Notes under the pieces: model-generated | Database searches by the model: none | Told to the model about the DNA's origin: nothing | The model's input: only the letters and a program-made list of their open reading frames with translations | Source of the DNA: JBLMZW01 sp050259035 | Lineage (GTDB): Bacteria; Bacillota; Syntrophomonadia; Syntrophomonadales; DTU052 | NCBI GenBank assembly: GCA_050259035.1 | Contig: JBLMZW010000193.1 | Location: 1 to 50,712 of the forward strand | Direction: 5' to 3' | DNA length: 50,712 bases | In this document: positions 32,945-42,170 of the stretch, piece by piece | Layout of the letters: each line of letters opens with the position of its first letter | How positions within the stretch are numbered: position 1 is the stretch's first letter | Made by a program: the position numbers and the translations under genes

Positions 32945-33408
32945 GAATCAGTAAATTAAATATAGGTATTTTCATCCTTATGATGTTGTTCCCATTATTG
33001 GGCACGAACGGTCAGGTACAAGCAGCGACCCCAAAAGTTGAAATAAACGGGGCGACGCTCAGTTTTGATGTGCCGCCCACTATTGAAAATGGTCGTATCC
33101 TGGTTCCGTTAAGAACAGTTTTCGAAAAAATGGGAGCCCAAGTGAGCTGGGACTCAGCAACGGCGACAGTTAAGGCAGTTAAGGGAAGCACTGTCGTTGT
33201 ATTACAGATCGGCTCTCTTACGCCGACCATAAATGGAAATGTAAAACCTATTGACGTGGCAGGAAAAACCGTTCACGGCAGGACTCTGGCACCGCTGCGT
33301 TTTGTATGCGAGGCATTTGGCGGTACAGTCAATTGGAACGCAGACACCCAGACGGCAACTGTAAAAACCAAACAGGGCTTGACGGTGGGCGAAGATAAAG
33401 GCTTTTAA
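32932..33408 (+). CDS. Stalk-domain (copper amine oxidase N-terminal-like) secreted protein
   Basis: 158 aa. Signal peptide at about residues 1-31 ('IGIFILMMLFPLLGTNGQVQ'). Two copies of the stalk/copper-amine-oxidase-N repeat follow: 'GRILVPLRTVFEKMGAQVSW' near 55-74 and 'GRTLAPLRFVCEAFGGTVNW' near 120-139. Such modules are attached to many secreted Clostridia enzymes as cell-wall binding parts; here the protein consists of the module only. Starts after GTGGAG. Likely cotranscribed with the surface protein and peptide upstream. Confidence 0.88.
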   Translation: MKPIRISKLNIGIFILMMLFPLLGTNGQVQAATPKVEINGATLSFDVPPTIENGRILVPLRTVFEKMGAQVSWDSATATVKAVKGSTVVVLQIGSLTPTINGNVKPIDVAGKTVHGRTLAPLRFVCEAFGGTVNWNADTQTATVKTKQGLTVGEDKGF

Positions 33409-33469
33409 AATAAATCTGAAAACATCAAGCTATGACAGGGTCAAAGAAAATGAACCTCTGCCAGACACA

Positions 33470-33503
33470 GGGGTCCCTCGTAGTTCTTGTTGATCCTAAC
33501 CCA
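33470..33503 (+). repeat. Boundary repeat of the surface-protein locus, right copy
   Basis: Counterpart of 27001-27034 (GGGGTCCCTCG...TTCTTGTTGATCCTAACC), lying 60 bases after the stalk-domain gene. Confidence 0.6.
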
Positions 33504-33568
33504 ATCTCTTAGCTTAAAGAAGATTGAAAGAGAAAAAACATATTAATAGAAAGTTCCCTTAACCCTGG

Positions 33569-34942
33569 TCAGCTCTGCTCGATAGCTGACTCAGATAAAG
33601 GCTGTGTTTTCGGTAAATGTTTCATTTCATACATAATGAACCCCGCGGTTAACAAACAAGACAGGCTATCCGCGATCGGAGCGGTCCTCCATACCCCCTC
33701 TATCCCCCAGAAGCGGGGAAGTATTAGGAGCAGCGGAATAAAGAACAGAAACTGCCGGGAGAGGGTAAGTATTGCGGCTTGCGGTGCCTTACCCACAGCC
33801 TGGAAGTACTGAGAGCCTACAATTTGAAAACCCATGATAAAGAGCATTCCCAAGAACACAACCATCGCGTGTGCAGTTAATTCTGTAAGTGCCGCGTTTC
33901 CTTCACTGAAAATCCCTACGATTTGAGTTGGCCAGATTTGAATGGCCAGATATCCGGCCACTGATACAACACTGGCGGCCATTATTGCTCGTGCCAGGGT
34001 CGCTTTAACTCGATCATAATTACGGGCTCCATAATTAAAGCCCATAATGGGTTGGGCCCCCTGACATATTCCAATGACGAGCATAAGTATCAGAGTAACA
34101 ACGCTGATTAGGATACCTATTGCTGATAGGGCAAGGTCCCCGCTATATGCCGTGACGGTTTTATTGAGAATCGCCTGCTGAAAACAATTAACCAGTTCCA
34201 GCACAAACGGGGCAAAGCCAATGGCAATAATGCTGAAAAAAATCGCCTTTCTCGGTTGCATGTTTTTTAGCCTTATCTTAATATGGCTCCGGCCAGTCCA
34301 ATAATAGCTCAAAATCCAGATGGCTGAGAATAACTGGCCGGCAACAGTTGCTAAAGCCGAGCCTTTTATTCCTAATCCCAATTTAAAAATAAAGATGTAG
34401 TTCAATATCCCACATATTAAGGCCCCCAGGATCTGAGTCGACATAGCCATAATGGGGTTGCCCTCCGCGCGGATAAAGTTGTTCATCCCGAAGCTCAGGC
34501 TTCCAAAGACCGACCCTAACATAACTATATACATGAAATCATGTGCATAGGGCATAACCTCAGAGCTGGCACCGAAGAATCTTAGAATTGGTTCCGGGAA
34601 CAACAGGTAGACAATAGACAAAACCAGGGGGAACACTATTAACCATGTAATCGCGTTACCGGCTATTATTTCGGCTTCTTCCTTCTTCTGTTCACCGAGC
34701 CGAATCGAAATCAAGGCAGTCGCCCCTATCCCTATAAGTAAAGATACCGAAAATAGAATCATCATTACGGGGAAAGCAACAGTTGTGGCCGCGATAGCCA
34801 GAGAACCAACCCCGTGACCTACGAAGGCCCGATCTATTATGTTATATAAAGCGCTGCACAGCATCGCTATAATCGTCGGCCACGAAAATTGCCACATCAA
34901 TTTGCCTATACTCTGACGGCCCATATCCATTGTACCCTGCAT
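33569..34942 (-). CDS. MATE family efflux transporter
   Basis: 457 aa, 12 membrane helices. 'GKLMWQFSWPTIIAMLCSAL' and 'IIDRAFVGHGVGSLAIAATT' at the N-terminus, 'ISIRLGEQKKEEAEIIAGNA' near 80-99, and 'ICQGAQPIMGFNYGARNYDR' near 292-311 are typical of DinF/NorM-type MATE proteins, which export drugs or metabolites in exchange for Na+ or H+. AGGAGG precedes the start. It is convergent with the stalk-protein gene. Substrate unknown; export of a product of the neighbouring peptide loci is possible but not supported directly. Confidence 0.93.
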   Translation of the reverse strand: MQGTMDMGRQSIGKLMWQFSWPTIIAMLCSALYNIIDRAFVGHGVGSLAIAATTVAFPVMMILFSVSLLIGIGATALISIRLGEQKKEEAEIIAGNAITWLIVFPLVLSIVYLLFPEPILRFFGASSEVMPYAHDFMYIVMLGSVFGSLSFGMNNFIRAEGNPIMAMSTQILGALICGILNYIFIFKLGLGIKGSALATVAGQLFSAIWILSYYWTGRSHIKIRLKNMQPRKAIFFSIIAIGFAPFVLELVNCFQQAILNKTVTAYSGDLALSAIGILISVVTLILMLVIGICQGAQPIMGFNYGARNYDRVKATLARAIMAASVVSVAGYLAIQIWPTQIVGIFSEGNAALTELTAHAMVVFLGMLFIMGFQIVGSQYFQAVGKAPQAAILTLSRQFLFFIPLLLILPRFWGIEGVWRTAPIADSLSCLLTAGFIMYEMKHLPKTQPLSESAIEQS

Positions 34943-35253
34943 GATTAACCTCCTGAACTTTTTGGTCTTTTGAAAATCGGAAGTCTCAAATACCTAATAC
35001 TGGTATTATCAATAATAAAGAAAAAAGCCCTTGCTATAAGAAGATACTTCCCTAAATTTATATTGTCAAGGTAGTAAACTCATAAAAATCGACTCCTGCA
35101 TTTACGACTAATTGTATAACCAATTAGAAAGGGATTCCTTACCAATATCTATTATGGGGCATGAGTCCCATATAAAAACTGGACTATGGGCATCTAACGA
35201 TAATTCCTAAGAACCTTATAATGTAAATATCAGTAAGTATGAGGGTGGAATTG
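34943..35253 (+). other. Intergenic region upstream of the TadG-like gene
   Basis: About 310 bases without a gene. TATGGG and CCCATA (35153-35158, 35167-35172) form a small hairpin, and CATATAAAA at 35169-35177 resembles a sporulation-type -10 box. GAGGGTGG (35240-35248) is the ribosome binding site of the next gene. Confidence 0.35.
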
Positions 35254-36156
35254 ATGAAATTTAAAATGCTAGAGAACAAGATAAATAATGACAGAGGTTC
35301 CACAACTGTGCTTGTCGCTTTGCTTATAACTGCTTTCATGGTTTGTTGCGCCCTGGTTATTGATGTTGGTCTGGCTTATGTGCAATTGGCTAAATTACAA
35401 AAGGCCGTCGATGCCGCAGCTCTGGCTGGTGCGCAAGAACTTCCAGATACATCTGATGCCTTAGATGCCGCCAACCAATATTTTGCCGCAAATGGTTTTA
35501 ACCCTTCGGATATGAATGTGGATTTTTCCAATGGAGCCACTACTATTAATGTAACAGGAGATAAAACAGTCAACTTCTATTTTGCCAGAGTAATTGGCTT
35601 TAACTCGAAAATCTTAGAGGCTACAGCAGAAGCTAATTTAAGCACAGTCGGTGGTGCTTCCGGAGTCGTTCCTCTGGGGGTGGAACAACAGGATTTCATA
35701 TATGGAGACACATATACTTTAAAGGAGGGTGGGGGAGACGGCCATACTGGCAATTATGGGGCCTTAGCGCTCGGCGGTAATGGGGCCAGCGTTTATCTAA
35801 AAAATCTTAAATATGGTTATAGTGGTATGCTTAAGGTTGGCCAGTCGGTTAATACAGAACCCGGCAATATGAGAGGACCGACAGACTCCGGTGCATATTA
35901 TCGAATTCATCAAGATCCAACAGCCACATTTGACGATGTTCAAACCGGGTCCCCGCGTATTGTCGTATTACCGGTTATGGAAACGATGGACGTAAATGGG
36001 AGAAAGCCTGTAACCATTGTTGGCTTCGCAGTGTTTTTTCTGGAGAGATGCGGTGATGGTGAGATCACAGGAGAGTTTATGCAAATGGGCGTCAGCAGCT
36101 CAATACCGGGCTCGGGCCCTGATTTTGGAGCATATAATCTAAGGCTTACGAAATAA
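35254..36156 (+). CDS. TadG-like (Tad domain) protein
   Basis: 300 aa from ATG 35254. The N-terminus 'NDRGSTTVLVALLITAFMVC' followed by 'CALVIDVGLAYVQLAKLQKA' and 'VDAAALAGAQELPD' is the classic Tad/TadG prepilin-like anchor with one membrane helix. The rest (about 130-300) is a glycine-rich extracytoplasmic region. No other tad/flp genes are in the window, so it is an orphan. Its last 80-150 bases occur twice more as isolated copies at 42045 and 46808. Confidence 0.8.
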   Translation: MKFKMLENKINNDRGSTTVLVALLITAFMVCCALVIDVGLAYVQLAKLQKAVDAAALAGAQELPDTSDALDAANQYFAANGFNPSDMNVDFSNGATTINVTGDKTVNFYFARVIGFNSKILEATAEANLSTVGGASGVVPLGVEQQDFIYGDTYTLKEGGGDGHTGNYGALALGGNGASVYLKNLKYGYSGMLKVGQSVNTEPGNMRGPTDSGAYYRIHQDPTATFDDVQTGSPRIVVLPVMETMDVNGRKPVTIVGFAVFFLERCGDGEITGEFMQMGVSSSIPGSGPDFGAYNLRLTK

Positions 36157-36164
36157 GTATTCTT

Positions 36165-37133
36165 TTAATCACCTTCCAATAATGCATAACCAGTAGACTG
36201 AAACCATTGCACAAAACGGCGGATACCTTCCTCTATGTCTACTTTAGGATGGTAGTTAAGCTTATGTTCAGAGTAGGATATATCCGCCCAGGTCTCTTTG
36301 ACGTCGCCCGGCTGCATCGGCAAGTATTTCATACGAGCCTTTATCCCTGTGTTTTTTTCAATATAACCAATTAAGCGTCTCAGAGCTATCGGTTCAGACC
36401 CCCCAAGGTTAAATATCTCAAAAGAATAGTTTCGGTCCAGAGCAGCTAAGACACCTTCAATAATATCATCAATGTAAGTAAAATCTCGCCGCATATTTCC
36501 GAAATTGAAAATCTCTATTTCTTCATTTCGGAGTATTGCTCGAGTAAATTTAAAATAGGCCATATCCGGCCGGCCCCAGGGACCATACACCGTAAAAAAC
36601 CGCAGCCCGGTGCATTTGAGTCCGTAAAGATGATGATAGGTATAGGCCAGCAGTTCGTTCGCTCTCTTGGTAGCAGCGTATAGAGAGACCGGCTGATCAA
36701 CCCGATCCTTGATCGAGAAAGGAACTTTTGCATTGTTTCCATAGACCGAAGATGAAGACGCGTATACCAGATTCTTTATCTCATATCGTCTGATCATTTC
36801 CAATATGTTTAAAAAACCTTCGATGTTGTACTTCTGATAAATAAAAGGATTGTCAATCGAATGTCGCACCCCTGCCTGGGCGGCGAGGTGGCACACTTTA
36901 TCAATTTGTTTCTGCCGAAAGATGTTATCCAGCGCCTCCAAATGAGTCAGATCCGCTTCAAAAAAGGTAAATTCTTCGTACGGTTTAAGCTGATTGACCC
37001 GCGCTCGTTTCAGGGGTGGTGAATAGTAATTGTTCAGGTTATCCAGACCAATTACCGTTTCACCCCGTTCCAGAAGTGCCCTGCACGTATAGTATCCTAT
37101 AAATCCAGCCGCCCCTGTTACCAGATACGTCAT
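36165..37133 (-). CDS. NAD-dependent epimerase (UDP-glucuronate 4-epimerase-like, YtcB-like)
   Basis: 322 aa extended-SDR enzyme. NAD motif 'VTGAAGFIGYYTCRALLERG' at residues 4-23. The active site has 'SSSSVYGNNAKVPF' near 126-139 and 'YAATKRANELLAY' near 151-163 (Tyr-x-x-x-Lys). 'DIIEGVLAALDRNY' follows. It resembles UDP-glucuronate 4-epimerases. Its ATG overlaps the stop of the upstream UDP-glucose dehydrogenase gene by four bases, so the two act in sequence to make UDP-galacturonate or a related sugar, probably for the spore coat glycan as with ytcA-ytcB in Bacillus. Confidence 0.9.
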   Translation of the reverse strand: MTYLVTGAAGFIGYYTCRALLERGETVIGLDNLNNYYSPPLKRARVNQLKPYEEFTFFEADLTHLEALDNIFRQKQIDKVCHLAAQAGVRHSIDNPFIYQKYNIEGFLNILEMIRRYEIKNLVYASSSSVYGNNAKVPFSIKDRVDQPVSLYAATKRANELLAYTYHHLYGLKCTGLRFFTVYGPWGRPDMAYFKFTRAILRNEEIEIFNFGNMRRDFTYIDDIIEGVLAALDRNYSFEIFNLGGSEPIALRRLIGYIEKNTGIKARMKYLPMQPGDVKETWADISYSEHKLNYHPKVDIEEGIRRFVQWFQSTGYALLEGD

Positions 37134-38458
37134 AACCCCACCCCATAGTAGCGCAGCCCATGCTCTTCAACCGTTTGGCGCAGATACATGTTTCTCAGAT
37201 CAAAGAAAAATGGTTCGGCCAATAAGGCCTTAATTCTTGACAGGTCAAGGTTTTTAAATTGCTTCCAATCAGTGAGAATAACCAGCGCATTACATTGATC
37301 AGCAACTTCGTATTCATCGGAGCATAATTTTACGTTTTCTTCACGATGCTTGTCAGCTTTGATCCATCTTGCCGTATTTTCTATACCAATCGGGTCATAG
37401 GCTTTTACAAATGCACCCCGGTTAACCAGCTCTTCTATGATAGTTAAAGCTGGGGATTCTCTAATATCGTCCGTATTGGGTTTGAAGGTAAGTCCTAAAA
37501 GGCCAATTGTCTTACCGTACAGCCCACCAAGCTGTCCGGCAATTTTCTCCACCATCTTAAAACGCTGGTTTTGATTGGCGATAATTGTGGCCTGTACCAG
37601 AGTTAGCGGAGCCCCAACCTGTTCGCTTATGCTGACCAATGCACGGGTGTCTTTTGGAAAACAGGCGCCACCATACCCTGGCCCGGGCTGTAAAAAATCC
37701 GGCCCAATTCTTCGGTCCAGGCCCATGGCCAGAGCCACATGCCGCACATTCACTCCTAATGGTTCACACAAATTGGCGATTTCGTTAATGAAAGTTATTT
37801 TAGCAGCCAGAAAAGCATTGCAGGCATATTTAATCATTTCTGCCGAGACCAGATTGGTGATTACAAATGGAGTCCCCTTTTCTAATAATGCTCGATAAAT
37901 CTTGATCATTATGCCCGCAGCAGCTTCACTTTCGGTTCCCACCACCACCCGATCAGGGTGAAGAAAATCCTCGACGGCATTTCCCTCCCGTAAGAATTCT
38001 GGATTGGATATTATGTCAAACGAATAATTTACCTGGCGTCTATCCAACTCACGTTGTATGATATGCCCGATTGTATGTCCGGTACCAACCGGTACGGTTG
38101 ACTTGTTTATCACCATTCGACATCCGGTCATGAAGTGACCGATGTCTTTCGCAACTTGAATAATACAGTTCAAATCAGCCGAGCCGTCATCCAACGAAGG
38201 AGTTCCCACAGCAATGAATATTACTTCGCAGGTTTCGACCGCCCATTCCAGATCGGATGTAAACTCAAGCTTCTGACAATTGGCACTGCGAAATATGATA
38301 TCCTCCAACCCCGGTTCATGAATGGGCAGAACGCCATTGGTCAACCCATTGATTTTATCTTCATCGTTATCCACACAAAGTACATCCCACCCTAATTGTG
38401 ATAGGCAAGCGCCGGTGACCAGCCCCACATATCCGGCTCCAATTACGGCTATTCTCAC
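37130..38458 (-). CDS. UDP-glucose 6-dehydrogenase (YtcA/TuaD-like)
   Basis: 442 aa from GTG 38458. N-terminal NAD motif 'IAVIGAGYVGLVTGACLSQL' (residues 2-21), 'INKSTVPVGTGHTIGHIIQR' near 118-137, 'NPEFLREGNAVEDFLHPDRV' near 153-172, the catalytic cysteine in 'GPGYGGACFPKDTRAL' near 255-270, and 'GLTFKPNTDDIRESPAL' near 320-336. It oxidises UDP-glucose to UDP-glucuronate with two NAD+. First gene of a two-gene minus-strand operon with the epimerase, divergent from the CotSA-like gene. Confidence 0.95.
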   Translation of the reverse strand: MRIAVIGAGYVGLVTGACLSQLGWDVLCVDNDEDKINGLTNGVLPIHEPGLEDIIFRSANCQKLEFTSDLEWAVETCEVIFIAVGTPSLDDGSADLNCIIQVAKDIGHFMTGCRMVINKSTVPVGTGHTIGHIIQRELDRRQVNYSFDIISNPEFLREGNAVEDFLHPDRVVVGTESEAAAGIMIKIYRALLEKGTPFVITNLVSAEMIKYACNAFLAAKITFINEIANLCEPLGVNVRHVALAMGLDRRIGPDFLQPGPGYGGACFPKDTRALVSISEQVGAPLTLVQATIIANQNQRFKMVEKIAGQLGGLYGKTIGLLGLTFKPNTDDIRESPALTIIEELVNRGAFVKAYDPIGIENTARWIKADKHREENVKLCSDEYEVADQCNALVILTDWKQFKNLDLSRIKALLAEPFFFDLRNMYLRQTVEEHGLRYYGVGL

Positions 38459-38624
38459 ACCACCCCGCCCTTTCCTGGCACTTTTGCATCCCTGGCGATG
38501 ATGACTTTCGTGATATTACACATTATGGAATATGAAGGGGAATGGCTACTCAGATTCCTCAAACATAACGCAATACCAAATTAACCCTATTGGGGCATCC
38601 AACATAAAGTAACTTAAGGAAACC

Positions 38625-38633
38625 CATACTTTA
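38625..38633 (+). promoter_or_regulatory. Possible sporulation (SigK/SigE-like) -10 element
   Basis: CATACTTTA matches the CATANNNTA -10 pattern of SigK promoters and is close to the SigE pattern. It lies 24 bases before the start of the CotSA-like gene. A correctly spaced -35 is not obvious, so this is tentative. Confidence 0.35.
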
Positions 38634-38656
38634 CTCAGCTTTTAAGGAGGATTTCA

Positions 38657-39919
38657 ATGAAAATAGCCTTCATCTGCACCCAGAAACTACCGTCTCCTGC
38701 TGTTGAGGGAGGGGCCATTCAAATCCTAATTGACGGGGTAAAAAATTACCTCGCAAAAAACCATGAAATGACCATATATTCCATTACCCACCCCAAGCTG
38801 CCTCAAAATGAAATAACCGATGGCATCAGATATATACGGTTTCCGTCGGGCACTTATCTCGGGGACGTCGCGAGAGATATTCGCAAGCGATCCGGAGAAT
38901 TTGACGTTATTCATGTATTTAACCGTCCATACAATGTGCCCTTTTTTAAGCGATCATCTCCAAAAAGCCGAATAGTGGTCAGCCTGCACAATGAAATGTT
39001 TCGGCCGGATAAACTAACTGATAACCAGGGTATAGCCAGTTTAGCTGCTACCCACCGTATTCTAACGGTGAGCAACTTTATCGCCCAAACGGTTACAGCA
39101 AGATTTCCCCAGGCCAAAACCAAGGTTAGAACCATCTACTCAGGTGTTGATCTGGAACAGTATCCTCCCGTTTGGTCGGCCAGAGGGCAGAAAATACGGG
39201 AAAACATGCGATACAAATATAACGTTCAAGGCAAAACGGTGATTACTTATGTGGGACGACTCAGCAACAAAAAGGGTGTTCATGTGCTGATTCAGGCATT
39301 TCTTACCCTGGCCAAGGAAAGAAAGGACGTTGTACTGGCGATCGTTGGCAGTAAGTGGTTTGGGGACAACACTGAGGACAAATACGTGAAAATGCTTAAA
39401 AAACTTAGTGCTCCAATCCAAGATCGCATGATTTTTACCGGCTTTGTAAATCCCCGGGATATTCATCGGTACTACCTTATGGGAGACATTTTCGTATGTG
39501 CGTCTCAATGGGAGGAACCGCTGGCCCGGGTTCATTATGAAGCTATGGCTGCGGGGATACCTATTATCACGACTTCCCGGGGCGGCAATCCTGAGGTAAT
39601 TGATAATGGAGTTAACGGAGTTGTAATAAAGAATTACAGTCAGCCGGAGGCCTTCGCCAGGGCCATCCGCCGGCTAATTAATGATTCAAGCAAAGCTCAA
39701 AATCTAGCCCATAAGGCCCGATATGATGCCGAAACAAGGTTCTCTTTCGCCAGGGTGGCGAGAGAATTGGAACAGCATTATTACGATGTTATGGGTATGC
39801 CAAACAAGATAAATTTACGGCGTCTTAGGCTCCCTGTTGTCAAAACTAAAGTTAGCGATAAAAACCCCCTATCAGCGAAATCGGTTCTTTCAGAGGGAAA
39901 GAAGAAAAACGGAAGGTGA
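38657..39919 (+). CDS. cotSA: CotSA-like glycosyltransferase family 4 protein
   Basis: 420 aa GT4 glycosyltransferase. N-terminal 'AFICTQKLPSPAVEGGAIQI' (acceptor domain), 'TVSNFIAQTVTARFPQ' near residues 137-152, 'GKTVITYVGRLSNKKGVHVL' near 193-212 and the donor site 'SQWEEPLARVHYEAMAAGIP' near 280-299 (the E-x7-E motif). The closest described relatives are spore coat CotSA/YtcC. The two genes downstream are CotS-type kinases, four and 17 bases away, as in Bacillus cot clusters. The last 30 residues are basic and low-complexity. Confidence 0.88.
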   Translation: MKIAFICTQKLPSPAVEGGAIQILIDGVKNYLAKNHEMTIYSITHPKLPQNEITDGIRYIRFPSGTYLGDVARDIRKRSGEFDVIHVFNRPYNVPFFKRSSPKSRIVVSLHNEMFRPDKLTDNQGIASLAATHRILTVSNFIAQTVTARFPQAKTKVRTIYSGVDLEQYPPVWSARGQKIRENMRYKYNVQGKTVITYVGRLSNKKGVHVLIQAFLTLAKERKDVVLAIVGSKWFGDNTEDKYVKMLKKLSAPIQDRMIFTGFVNPRDIHRYYLMGDIFVCASQWEEPLARVHYEAMAAGIPIITTSRGGNPEVIDNGVNGVVIKNYSQPEAFARAIRRLINDSSKAQNLAHKARYDAETRFSFARVARELEQHYYDVMGMPNKINLRRLRLPVVKTKVSDKNPLSAKSVLSEGKKKNGR

Positions 39920-39923
39920 TCTA

Positions 39924-40943
39924 ATGGAAAACCAGCCGATTTTGGCCATGAATAAGTTCGGCCGCAAAGCCTCTAATGTGGCCACCATAAACCTTAAGGG
40001 GAAAAAAGCGGTCTGGAGAGTAACCTGCGGAAAGGAGGTTTATTATCTTAAAAAGATGCCGGTCAGCAGAGCTAGGTCATTATTTGTCATTGCTGCCTGG
40101 CGATACCTCTCAACCAGGGGAATAGGCCTTCCGAAACTGATTACAGCCTCGGACAATAATTATTTCGCCGAAATTCACGGAGATATTTATATTTTAACCG
40201 AAAGTATTACTGGACCCAATCCGGAAGTTACTTCTCTAAAAGACAAAATTACGTTTGTGAAGTTTCTGGCGCAGTTTCATCAAGCTTCACAGGGATTCAT
40301 TCCTCCATTCGATTGCGAGATACATAGTCTTTCTGGGAGTCTGACTGCTCATTACAATAAAAAGAAAGCTGAGCTTCTATCTTATGAGAAACAAGCAGCA
40401 ACAAAAACATCTTCCTTCGCCAGGTTATTTCTCCAGCATCTTCCCGTCTTTTTGCAAGATATCGAGCAAGCTCACCGGCTGCTCACCCTGGCCAATTATG
40501 AAAGGATATCCAAGGAGATGGACCATCGGATACTGGTTCACCAGGATTTCGCGCCCGGCAATGTCATTCAAACTAACCAAGGCTTATATGTGATGGACTT
40601 GGATTCTGTGGCCTTCGATCTACCCTACCGGGATATCCGTAAGGTATTGAACAAGTTATTGAAAAAGGATGGTGTCTGGCCGCAAAATGCGGTAGTTGCG
40701 ATGCTTAAGGCATACCACACGGTTCACCCCCTAAATACTTCGGACCTTCAAATACTGTGGGCTGATCTGCAATTTCCCCACCTATTCTGCGGAATTGCCA
40801 ATAAATACTTTAAACAACGTGAACCGGGATGGAACCAGGACAAATATCTGGAACGTCTGAAACTGAATCTGCGCTCGGAAACAGCTAAACGACAAGCCCT
40901 AAAGGGCTTTGAAAATATAATCGGTCAGGTTCTAAACGGTTAA
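39924..40943 (+). CDS. cotS: CotS-like spore coat kinase-fold protein
   Basis: 339 aa from ATG 39924, after GGAAGGTG. A longer frame overlapping CotSA is not used. Aminoglycoside-phosphotransferase/CotS fold: 'KKAVWRVTCGKEVYYLKKMP' near residues 26-45 (ATP lysine), the Brenner-type motif 'ILVHQDFAPGNVIQTNQGLY' near 203-222 and 'VMDLDSVAFDLPYRDIRKVL' near 223-242 (DFG equivalent). CotS proteins assemble into the spore coat; CotH-like kinase activity is not established for this group. Followed by a paralog. Confidence 0.88.
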   Translation: MENQPILAMNKFGRKASNVATINLKGKKAVWRVTCGKEVYYLKKMPVSRARSLFVIAAWRYLSTRGIGLPKLITASDNNYFAEIHGDIYILTESITGPNPEVTSLKDKITFVKFLAQFHQASQGFIPPFDCEIHSLSGSLTAHYNKKKAELLSYEKQAATKTSSFARLFLQHLPVFLQDIEQAHRLLTLANYERISKEMDHRILVHQDFAPGNVIQTNQGLYVMDLDSVAFDLPYRDIRKVLNKLLKKDGVWPQNAVVAMLKAYHTVHPLNTSDLQILWADLQFPHLFCGIANKYFKQREPGWNQDKYLERLKLNLRSETAKRQALKGFENIIGQVLNG

Positions 40944-40960
40944 GGAGATGGGAATGAACT

Positions 40961-41959
40961 ATGTCAAATCATAACCTTATTAACCTGGGAAGCCAGGTAT
41001 TAAAAACCTATGAGCTGTGCCCAGATGATCTCCGACCGATTCAGAGCGGTGAAATACGCACCATCTGGAAGTTTAAATCCGGAGAAAAACTTTACTGTCT
41101 TAAGCGTCTTAAACGTACCCCGGGCAAAGCGGCCTTCACCGTCGAAGCACAAAACTACATCGCCCGCCGCAAAGGTTTGGTCGCCCCAATAGTAGCCAAC
41201 ATCAAAGGTCAAAGTATTACCGAATTTAATGGAGAATTGTTTGTAGTGTATGAATGGATTGAGGGCAGGGACCTTAACTTCAGCCAGCTTGCGGATTTAA
41301 AACGGGCTGTTCAAGGTTTAGCAGACTTTCACCTGGCTTCAGAAGGTTACAAACCGCCAGCGGGCTGTGAAATCTCTTCCAAGCTTGGCCGATGGCCTTA
41401 TCATTACAGGGATATGATTACCCGCCTGGAAACCTGGCGTAAAGCAAATAATAATTCGACGCAAGCCAAGATTAATCGCGTGTTCAATGAAAACGCCGAT
41501 GAGATGATTAGACTTGGTCAGAAATGCATCACTTTGTTGGAGCAGTCAGCTTATTCAAAATGGGTCAAGCAACTAGAGGATAAACCGATATTATGCCATC
41601 AAGATTTTGGAGCAGGAAATTGTCTTTGGACCAAGAAAGGTCTATATGTGCTTGACCTCGATGGTGTCACTTTTGACCTGCCAGTTCGAGATCTGCGCAA
41701 AATAATTCTTAAGCGGATGAGTGTACTTAGCAAATGGGATGGCACTCTTATGACACAAATAGTCAACTGGTATTGCGAGAAAAATCCCCTCACCAGTGAA
41801 CAACTTAAAGTGCTTTACATTGATCTTCTCTTTCCTCACGAGTTTCATGACACTGCCAAAAATCCATTTTTAAAAGGAAAATCAATCGACTCGGCACAAA
41901 TTATCAAAGCCGCCCGTCTGGCAAGATCAAAAAATAATCAGATCAAGGCTCAGATTTAG
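40961..41959 (+). CDS. CotI/CotS-like spore coat kinase-fold protein (paralog)
   Basis: 332 aa. Same fold as the preceding gene: 'GEIRTIWKFKSGEKLYCLKR' near residues 28-47, 'PILCHQDFGAGNCLWTKKGL' near 208-227 and 'YVLDLDGVTFDLPVRDLRKI' near 228-247. The two paralogs are about a third identical by eye, so the duplication is old. The start is the first possible codon; an upstream stop in this frame (40955-40957) excludes longer forms, and AAGGAG lies 14 bases upstream, a long spacing. Same transcript as CotSA and CotS. Confidence 0.85.
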   Translation: MSNHNLINLGSQVLKTYELCPDDLRPIQSGEIRTIWKFKSGEKLYCLKRLKRTPGKAAFTVEAQNYIARRKGLVAPIVANIKGQSITEFNGELFVVYEWIEGRDLNFSQLADLKRAVQGLADFHLASEGYKPPAGCEISSKLGRWPYHYRDMITRLETWRKANNNSTQAKINRVFNENADEMIRLGQKCITLLEQSAYSKWVKQLEDKPILCHQDFGAGNCLWTKKGLYVLDLDGVTFDLPVRDLRKIILKRMSVLSKWDGTLMTQIVNWYCEKNPLTSEQLKVLYIDLLFPHEFHDTAKNPFLKGKSIDSAQIIKAARLARSKNNQIKAQI

Positions 41960-42044
41960 TTTTCACATCCATGCCAGCTGAGAGCCTATAACTTGAGGAG
42001 GTCAGGGTATTACAATAAAACTCTTCGTTGATACAGAGCCCGGA

Positions 42045-42122
42045 GTGCAAATGGGCGTCAGCAGCTCAATACCAGGCTCGGGCCCTGATTTTAGAGCATA
42101 TAACCTAAGGCTTACGAAATAA
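42045..42122 (+). repeat. Copy of the TadG-like gene 3' end (left flank of peptide-modification operon)
   Basis: 78 bases nearly identical to 36079-36156, including TAA. Just upstream, GATACAGAGCCCGG (42030-42043) resembles internal bases 35850-35866 of the TadG-like gene, so this is a 3' remnant with an internal deletion rather than a random match. Confidence 0.85.
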
Positions 42123-42170
42123 AAATTCTCTAATTGTTTAGTCGTTCATTCATCCATGTGCTTCCTTCCT

